Below the pieces are notes generated by a model, which worked only from the letters and a program-made list of their open reading frames with translations, was not told where the DNA came from and did not search any database. The position numbers and the translations under genes were made by a program. Below, piece by piece: positions 26,701 through 37,400 of a stretch of 64,000 bases of DNA. The stretch is taken from the NCBI GenBank assembly GCA_037039925.1, contig JAXRKP010000024.1, positions 669,542-733,541 on the forward strand, written 5' to 3'. The DNA comes from Doris montereyensis (lineage: Eukaryota; Mollusca; Gastropoda; Nudibranchia; Dorididae). Each line of letters starts with the position of its first letter. The stretch's first letter is position 1.

Positions 26701-29700
26701 TCAAGCTGTCTAGACAGAAATCAAAGGAAATGACACCAATGGAGTGGCGATTCTAGCCGTTAACACAAGACGGTTCTAAAACTGGTCACACCTTTCATTG
26801 TTTTCTGTCTGATTGATTAGGATAAAAAGGGGATATAAGATCGTAGATTCATTAGTCGACAAGATTTCCTAAGCCCGTATATGAAATGCAGAGGAAGTGT
26901 TTGCACTCAATTTACATATTTAAACTCCCCACACCTGTAACAAGATAAAAATAAGGCATTTCTGGTTAATCCAAACTTCTGGTTAATCCTAATTTTTTTT
27001 ACCGGTTTCCTTTCAATTTGGATTAAGCAGGGTTCAACTGTACTAAAAATGTTGAAATAAACATGGGAAAATAGTGTGAGAAGATTTGAAATTCTAAACA
27101 TTGTGAGGAAATCAAGAAAATGTCAAAGCGCTAGCATGGCAAAATAAATAATAAAACATAAAGGAAATCTAAATATGTACATTTCCCACCATATCTATAC
27201 CCTTCGCCCATAGGATACTTCTGCCATGAAATAATTGAAATAAAACTAATGCTATAAATTTAAGAAGAAATGCCAAGTGTTCAAAATGAATTTTTGTTTA
27301 GCAATAAGAAATGCAATTAATATTGTTGACTATACAAACATATCTCTGGATCTTTTTAGTATGTCAAGCTTAAGGTGCAAATGAAATGCATACTTGTAAG
27401 CTTCTGGGTGGCGAAAACGCTGACCAGTGTATCACAGGCAATGTCAAACAGCTGTGGATTGCGCAGGGAACTGAACACCTAAAAGGTCAATAAAATGTTG
27501 AAAATTGCAGCTAAAAAAAAGATGTGAAATTAATAGTACAGTAAGTTCAACTATTAATAATGAGTAATTTCACTTTGAAATGGTGCATCTAGCCATCTTA
27601 AAGCTAAATGACAGAGAGAGAATACAAAAATAACTACATGATGCATAAAGCTATAATATGAGCTACTGAAAAAGAAATAATTTTCTAAAGATAAAAAAAA
27701 AGAAAGAAAAGGTTCCATATTTTACAAGATTGACCACGGAACTACTTAATACATAGCTGCCAACCTTTTCAAAAGCAAAAACAGACTTCGGCCCGATTGA
27801 AATAATTTTAACTTGCATGACGGTCTGTAACATTCCTGAGAACATTGATAATTTAAGTAGAATTAAGTCCCTTTAAGGAAAGTAACAAAAAGCCTGCCAA
27901 TCGCTGGCTGTTCTGGCAAAAGCGGCGGTAGTTTTGCGAACTCAGAATGGTGTCTCTGGGCTTTCATTTCGCTCTCTCTGAGTCTGCCGTTAACTTAGGT
28001 TTTAAAAAAAATGAATGGAATTAACCTTAATTTATGTACTTTTCTGGGTAAACACAGAGTAACAGATTCCAAGTCCCAAAAAATGTGCAAAATATGTTTT
28101 TTACATAATGGTTGGCAGTTATGATAATATAAATGAATGGAAACAACAGACAGGGCAAGATATTGAGGAAAGCTGGAATGACATAGACAAAAAGACAGAA
28201 GGAAGAGAAAGCTAGAAAAATTGGCGTGACTCCGCCTAGACTCAGGAACAAAGATTTATGGCAACTAATAACCTTGCCATAGAGAAACGGTCATGATGAC
28301 CACCAGATAGATTAAGTCTTTATGATGAGAAGGTTGTTAACTTAGTGTTTTTGTTCTTGCTTTCACTACCACTGAAATCAGAAAGGGATTGTCTCCTTAT
28401 GAGTTACAAACAGATGACAGTTCTAACTTTTGCAAAGGGGTGAGCGCTAACAGTGAACATGAACAGACGGAGACACAATAGTACAAAGATGGTATTAGGA
28501 TATAATAATATACATATAAACAGAGCAGTAAGGCATGGGAGTTTTTGGTGAGTTTTTCTGTTGTTCTTAAATTTTTAAAATTTATTTTCTAGTAAACAAT
28601 AAAGAAATAAAGCTGGAGAAGAATTTCTGTAGGATATACAATGATAAAAAGAAGAAAGAAAAAAATTGGCTCAACTTCAAAACTACATGGGAAAACCTCT
28701 GCATCAACCAGCACCCAATAAAGCCACCATAAACATTGTCCTACTGACTATGGAAAAACTCACCAAAACAGAACTCATGCCTCACTCCTTGGTTTCAAAA
28801 CATATTTTCAAAAATATTTGTAAAACCTAGTATCCTAGATGGCAGATGGCATGATAGAAGCAGGAGAACAGATTCAAGCATGTAATGTGTGTCACTACAG
28901 ATCATGTTGATAAAGAAAGGCTTCCTGTGTCTATACAGAACAAATTCAGCAGTGAGCAAAAGTATGAATGGCCTCATATGATTGAAAGAGAATCTGGATA
29001 GCACTCAGCTAGTGATAATGAAACCCCTCTGAACCAGAACAAAAACTCAAATCAAACCAAAATATCCCATTCCTCTGAACAAAAAATAAAACGAATACCT
29101 CTGAAAACGTAAGACTCTCATAACAGCAAAAACAATCTTGAAAACAGATTTAAAAAAAAAAAACCTAAACTTAAAAACCGCCCCACCCTTAATTCGTATA
29201 TTGGTTACATTATTTATTTTTCGATTTGATAGAAAAAAAGTATCCTTCTCCATTCTGAGGTTAAATTAAATCAAAGACAGAGTTAATATAAAAAAAAAAA
29301 AAAAAAGCAACCACTTGATAAAAAAAAAAAAAGGGTGAGATTATATCAGTATAATAATATACTGGGTCAGGGAAGCTACAAACGGTTGTCTACTTATAAA
29401 TATATGCATGCATCTCCTTGCAGCATGCAATGTGTATTTCTCTGGAATCTATGATTTAAACAAAGAAAAACTCACAGGAGACAAGAGCTGATAAGTTAAG
29501 ACGCAACAGTTTTAATGATCTATGAACACCATGAGCTGAAAACGGCTACTACTAGCACCAATATCTGATTTGAAAACAAATGATTACCTGCTGGATGATA
29601 GGCTCGGCTCTGTCCATGGCTAGACCAAAGTCCACCCAGCGAGAGAAAGCCTTGAGGGCCATCTGGTATACTTCTAGAGGAGATTCATCTGTCAACAGCG

Positions 29701-32700
29701 ACTGTAGGAGTGGTATCACTAGGAGAAAAAAACCCGTTGAAGACATTGAAAGCTACTGTAACTATACTACATTATGCTGACATATTATGATTATAAAGGT
29801 GGCTAAAAGAATTTATAATGTAAAGTTATTTTGTACAAAAAAATATAAAGATCAGTGCTTGACACAATTGTGGAAGAGAGATATAAAATAGAGCTAAATG
29901 AATTTAATCAAAGCTTGAAAGAACAAAAGAAATCTATGTGTGTCTTACACACAGCATCATTTCAGTCATACTGAAAATAAAAATTGATTGAGAGATGTTA
30001 GATGAGTAATGATCCGCTTCACAGTGGAAAGAATGCATTCATATCTGAGAGTCAAGAATGGTCAGTAGTAATCCAGAAACTTTTTTCTTCAAATTTGATT
30101 TTTACCCACATCAACAACTAGAGGTTATCTCATGGTTTTTGGTAGGATCTTTTAATTTTGCCCTAGAAACAGCCAACAGATTTTTAATGTGCAGTTTTGT
30201 GATCTACTTACAGGACCTCCTTTTTATCTTCCATCTCCGATGGGACTAGGTGTTGAATCAAGGAGTGGGTTTAACTCGAAAAAACTTGACATTATTTTTA
30301 AACCTGTCAGGCACAAACCCATGTGCTTTTTATTGAGAGATTGACACCTTCTCTTTGAACCACTGAGGCCCATAATCCAGTAATAATGGCTAACATAAAT
30401 TATGGCTAGCTGCTACCACTATTTATATTCCAATGTTGATTTACTATGGGATAGCTTGAACATGTACTGTGCTCTAGCCCTTTGCTGAATGGCTGGCCGT
30501 GTAGTGCTTGCATCTTACAATCCTGTACCTAAAATCTTGCGGAATATATGAAAAGCGATTACTCTATTTGACTCCAAAAATCAAAGATTTTGCAAACTGA
30601 AGCACTCGTTTGTTAACACCTTTCTATTCATTCTTAAACAGTTAAGATGTACTTGTGGACTATAACCTTGGGATAATTTTTTCAGCATTTGGTATTTCAC
30701 ATCATTTTTATTATTATGACCTAGATTCTGTATCGTGTGTAGGGAAGGCTACATTGCAGCATGGGTAGGCTACCTTGCAGCATGTACAGCCTAGCCTACA
30801 CACTGACCACACAACCAGGCAGTCGCAGTCTGTGTTTGCATCTAGTTCCCTCTACAGCTGATATGTCAGGCTGACCCCCATCCTAGTTAGCCCTAAGACC
30901 CAATTTCAGTTATAATGTCTTATCAACATCTGAACAAAGCTAAAGAGAAAAAGGACACATATATCAAAAGATTCAGACCCAATTTCAGTTATGTCATCAG
31001 CATCTGAGCAAAGCTAAAGAGAAACAACCCCATAAGCTTCATCTACAAAAAAACCAATAAACACATCAACATCTTAAATACTCTATAATTACTATGAATA
31101 TAAACAAAAAGAACATAAGACTTCATGTTCATGTAAATTTGAGAAAATTTTCTCTCAAAATCAATAATCATACTTCTACTGTTCTTACATTGTAAAAAAA
31201 ACAAAACACACCCAACTGCATACCTCTAATTCAATACCCATAAGACCAAAACCCAGATTGGGAAAGGGAACAGGAGAGAAAACATTTTGCATCCATAGCA
31301 ATAAAGACCTTTCATAAAGTAAGTAAAAGAGAACACATTCACACAATATAGTGACAACATCAGAAATTAATACTTAACATAGAATAATCATTCCTTTCTA
31401 ATTTATGATTAAATACACTACTTTCACAATTATTACTTACATATATGAATACAAGGCAGCAATCATTCTTTGTGAGTATTGTCACCTTTTGATAAAAGCT
31501 TTTAAACAATCCAGAAAATCATGAAAAGATACATAAATTTACTACAAATTCAATACACTAATACGTCACGATATGACATTAATCGTATTGTTAAAAAGAA
31601 GCAGGGAGGAAGGTATATAACAGAGAAAGACAGCATATCATTACCATGATCTAGGCCGTTGGTCAACTCTTGTCTCAGCACACATCGTCTATTCTGAGAG
31701 AGATTGGTGCTGAAAAACTAGAAACGGGAAAAGGAGCAGGGGGAAAAAAGACAAGCAGGAAAAATAGACTTGAGGCCATGTTAACTGAGAAAAAAAATAA
31801 TAACTATAACAGTTGTCTAGTTGGGCATTGCTAAAATAGTAGAACTGAACTGGCCAGTTTGGTTTTGAGACAGATAGCCTTTGCGACCACTTCTATGAAA
31901 CTAAGCCGGGTTTACTACATTATTTAAAAACAAAAAAAACAAAAAACAATTGCTATGATACATTGGACAGTGTGCTAAAATGAAAAAGAAAAAAATGGTG
32001 AAGTTACAAAATATGTGTGCTGTTAATGTTAAAATAAGTTTGACAAATGAAATAATATGATAGTATTGTTCTAGTTCTAGCAATGATGATCACTGCATCA
32101 CAAGTGCAGCAACTTACTTGACCGTTCTTTGCTGTGAGGAGTTTCACAATTCTTGGTCTTTGTGGATAATCTTAGCTGTCTTACATAAGAAGTACTTTCT
32201 ACTCTGTTTGGCGCTCATGTCTTCTAAAATTGGCATTTTTTAATAATGACTACGAAAAGAAAACAACAACTTTAAACAAAGAAAATTGCCCACAATGATA
32301 TGAGCTTTTTACAATATCCTTTGTTGGTAGACCAGATAGAGACGTGATTGTCAGAAACAAATCATGGCTTTATAGGCAAATTAAAGCAACTAGCTGAGAA
32401 GCCCACCTCTGGTGGCGTTAGTTCTAGATCTAAATCTTAGTCTACATCATTATTGACGCTCAGGAAACGCTTGAACTCACCTAATTGCCCGTTCCTTCTG
32501 TCAAATTATCTTATCGTTATATAAAAAATCATGGCGTTTCCTTTTTTTGCTCTTATTCATATATACTGCCTATAAATGAATTACTATATTTTCAACCTTT
32601 AGAATCAATGAAAATGAATAGGCCCATGCAACTCTACATCAAATTTTGAGCTAGTGTGCACATTTTCGGTTGCTGCATAAAAATATGATTCAGCGTTACA

Positions 32701-34408
32701 CAAACCACTTCTACGTCAATTATATATAGAAGATTATAAAAGCCAGGTCAAAGAAAATACTGAATTTACAATAATAAATACAATTTTCTTTGTCTTTTTC
32801 AGTGTTGATATGAAATGATAAATCTTTGTAATGCATTGCACATGTCTGACAAGAAAAATACATCTTAATTTATGATGACAGGGCCAACAGCTTTCCTTCA
32901 CCATTGTGTTACTCGTATATAATATAACTTTTTTCTTTTTTTATCAGTTCCCATTCTACCTTTCGGTGTATGGGTTCAGATGCCCAGATGATCTTTCTCC
33001 TGGATGCCCTGTCCTGGTATTTTCTGTTTCCTTCCCAAAATTTTAATTTCTATGCTTTAATGCCTCTTTTATATCTTCTTTGCACAATCTCCGAGGTCTG
33101 CCTTTTGGTCTTTTACTTTGGGCTTTAGCACTGTATACTGACTTAGCTATTCTACTGTCATTCATTCTGTTTACATGCCCAAACCATCTCAATTGATTTA
33201 TTTCTATCTTAATTTTTATGTCATCTGCTTTGGTTTGATATAACATACGTAAATTCTTGACAGAATCAGTAATGCATCCATATGCAAGCTGGCCAACCGT
33301 ATAATTATAACCTGATTTTTCTCAATGGTAATGTGTGATTACCAAGAACAGCATTGATATCATTATTTTTTCTGTAGTCATCAACGGTCCAACAACTTTA
33401 ACATAAGACAATTATCATTTTCCCCATCTTTCAGATTAATAACAAATTTTATTACTTCAGTAACGTTGGTTTGATCAGCAGATGATTTTCAAAACAGAGT
33501 CCTGATTTACCTTTTTTCGGAAATAAAATCAGAAACTAGGAGTGAGACTTGATAAACACTTCTGAAGAGCTATGTGTTGACTAAGCCTGATAACAGTGTT
33601 TTGGAGAAGAATTTATCTTATGAGAACGCTAAACTAAAGATATTATGATCATGACAATGCTCTTGGATCATGACATGCATCTGACATTCTTCAGACGTAA
33701 ACAATTCCTTTTGGTCAATTTTGAAATACTTTAATGATGAACTACTGAAGATAAAATGAAAGTGTTTTCATGCGTAACAAGATTCTATGCCCCAAAAATA
33801 CTAGTCTAGCATGTCATGAATGGCTTGATATTAAGTATACTGCTCCAGAGCAGATTACTTCAGTTAAAGTAGATGTGAAGCATGTGTTTGATTTTCAACC
33901 CTGAGCAATTTTACTGTATCTAGAGTGATGCTTGAGAGTGTTCATAATTAAAGAGTGTATAGATGAACACCTGGAGTTCTCTACTGAATGAAACAAAGAA
34001 AACACCAAAACAATGACTGAAAATCACTGCTCGTATTTCCATTTTATACTCTGACTGGAATAATGTATGGAGAATGGCCAATTGTCATATTCATTTTACA
34101 CTTTATGATAAAGGCTCTTTGAAAGGTGGCCTGTTGATCATGCCTTCATTTGACCTTTTCCTACATCTAGTTAAAATCAACTTTTCGCAGTAAGTGTATT
34201 GTGCTAAATGTGGGTGAAATGTGTTAACCAGTTTTGAACCTTATACATTCTTTTTTTGTATGGATTTCTTTACAGGTGTTTCTATATCAAGTCAATCTGT
34301 TTCAGTCTCTTAAGTTATTATTTTCAGAAAGAAAATACAATGCTGACGTCAGTACAAGAACTAGTATTCTGCTCTTCTCATCCTATAGCAGGAATCCTAA
34401 AAAAAACC

Positions 34409-34447
<39 letters not shown>

Positions 34448-37400
34448 GCAACTAGCTCTGCATATGAATAAGTAAATTTTAACAAAATCAAATGAAAGTA
34501 ATAAAAGACGTGTCTAAGAATCGCTAAGATTACCATTTCCTTTCTCACCTCCAAATACATACATCATACACATCACACTTATGTTTTATACACTTATTCT
34601 CATGACTCTATTACTATTTCTTTAGGTAAAGAGGGACCCGTTAAAGATCTTGCAGTTAGCTTTTGTTCCACAGCTCTAAACAAACAAACATTTGTATAAA
34701 AAAAAACAACAAATTGAAATCAAAACAGAATCAAAATCAGCTGATCAGCTGACTGTAGGCAATTAGTAATGGCAGCGTGGTCAGGTCACCATGAAAGTGA
34801 CACATGTAAGTGTAGCAGCAAATGTCGATTGGTTCCACAGCTGATGCCATTAATTGATTTCAATGACCAGCAGCACACGAAACTTGATTTCATAATATTT
34901 ATAGCATGGTATGATCATCATCAAAACAATCAGATTGAGTGAGATAGTATTTGTGACTGTCTACACAGCAAATGCAGTGGATGTTAGGATATCGATCTAT
35001 GGGACATCATATTCCCTTACAGTACATTGGCAAATCTTGTTTATGTCTACAGACTTGATAAATCTGTTTCTGATTGAGCTGTACAGACAAAATATTTGAT
35101 TCTCCAGTAATGACAATAAAAAATAAAGCAAAACATACAAATATACAGCTACTTCTAAAACAATGATATGTACCACCAAAATTTTCCGCAAATTAAAAAT
35201 AAAAACACATATTTAATAAACAGAATAAAACTACTATCTACATAATACAAAATGATCTACATTTCACCAAACTATTAAGGCAAATAAACAATGCACTACA
35301 GTAAAATTCCAATTTGATGTAATTACAGAAACACAGACAAACTAAATATGAGAACTCTGCCACAACCATTTCAAATCTATATTTTTTTTTCCTTTTTTTT
35401 CCAAGAAACTGTATTATTAGAATCTACAGTGCAACAGGCCAACAGTGCTGTAACAAGGCAAAAAAAAAAAAAAAGTACTCAAGAAAAAACATGTTATAAT
35501 TTTGAATTACCTCTTCTGGAAGGACTGTGAGGATTTCAAGTAATATCTGACATCTTTTAACAGTCTGTAAGAAAATTAAAATCATTTTACAAACGTAATC
35601 AATTACATTTTAAATACATGACAGAAAAAAGTCTCAGGAATATGTAGTAAGGTAAATTTAGAGAAGAAGTAATAATACTTCAATAAGTAGATTTTTTTGT
35701 TAATATTTTAGTGGGACAGTTACTTCCTCACAATGTTCTAATTAGAAATAATATACAGAAAAAAAACCCCACTTACACTTTAACAACAAATTAAGCATGT
35801 CTGACTACCACAAAAACAAAATTGACACCACCCCGCCCCCAACATCACAAAAATATTATCCAAACACTAAAGAAACAAAACAACACATAAATAATTCTGT
35901 GCACAGCCTTTTTTCATGTATTAATCTCTTTCTACAACTGCCTTTGACTTACAGGGAGGGATGCAAGACCATCCTGCTGGAATGTGGAGATGAGATTCTG
36001 TATAGCACTTGGCCAATTGTCTGGAAGTAACTGTAATATCAAGGCTGACAACTGGATGGAGAGGTGAGAGGGTTGGAGTGGCATTGGGTGGGGGCAAGAA
36101 TAGTAATGAAAAAAATTAATTAAATTCGATCTCCAGAAAAAAGTCTAAAGAAGAAGATTTGAACTGCAAATGTAAGACTGATGGACCATGTAGATGAACA
36201 AATCTAGCAGATGCAAAAACTGATGTATAGATACACGAAGCGCGAGGGATGGAGAAGGGGGGGGGGAGGGGAGAGAGAGAGAGAGAGAGAACGAGATAGA
36301 GATAGAGATAGAGAGATGGGGAGAGAGAGAAAGAAGACTCAAATTAGTTCAAGGACAGTCAATTGAAGGAAGTCCTTGGAGAAAACATTTACCAAAGAAT
36401 TGTGCAGAATGATAAATGAATGAGAATGGAGAAAGTTGTGATTTCACATCTTATAATGTACATACCCCAACACACAATCTGGTAAGGATAACTTTTGGTC
36501 CGGATGAAAACTGTATGATGGTTTCTAGAAGCTTGGATTTCAACGATTCGTGTTGTTCTGGTGGGACTTCATGCCTGTGTTATTTATGAATAAGGCGATG
36601 TGTGTAAGGCAAAGTAAAGAAGATCATGAAACAGGAAAGTAATTAAAATGATGCTGTCATTTAAGGTAGCCAAGGGTAATAAATATTCTGATTCATGCAA
36701 TTTCTCCCTTACATATTTGAGAGAAAGAGGTAATTAGAAAGTTTATAGAGCATCTCTACTACTGATGCCGTCTCTGTTCTTTAAATACATCCCTTAATTG
36801 TTCCAAAATATCAATTGACTTAGTATCTAAAGAACTGATTCAAATTGGTTCCTCCGTCAAATTATATCTTTCAGATATGAACAAATGCATGTATTTGTAT
36901 GCTCATTAATGATGTTCTCTTATGAATGAGGTTAAAGAATTGGATGACACATCCACAATAAAGTCTCCTAAATAAAATAAAAAGTATCCTAAACATGACT
37001 TAGAAATATGATTTCTCAAATACAGTAGTAGCAGTCTAAGAACATACTGTCTGGCAGATTGAAAATTGTGCTGATATGCAGACAGTGCTGGTAAACGGAT
37101 ATAACTTTATGCAGCCCATAGCTATTCATTTCTAACTGACAAGCATACAACAAATCAATGGAAGTTTTCTCATGCACCAACATCACATTGAAAGGACACA
37201 CGTCTTTGATTTCATTGACAACGACTGGCCTCAATTTAAGCAATGGTGAATTTAGACCATTGTTTGTTTGCCTCTACGCAAAACATCGTGCATCATGGCG
37301 CAGCACTGTCCGGTGGATAGAGTAAGATTCACTGGTAACAGCCTATGTAAGACAATGACCATTACCTGCCTGGCGCCGGTACATAAAATTAGAACCTTGC

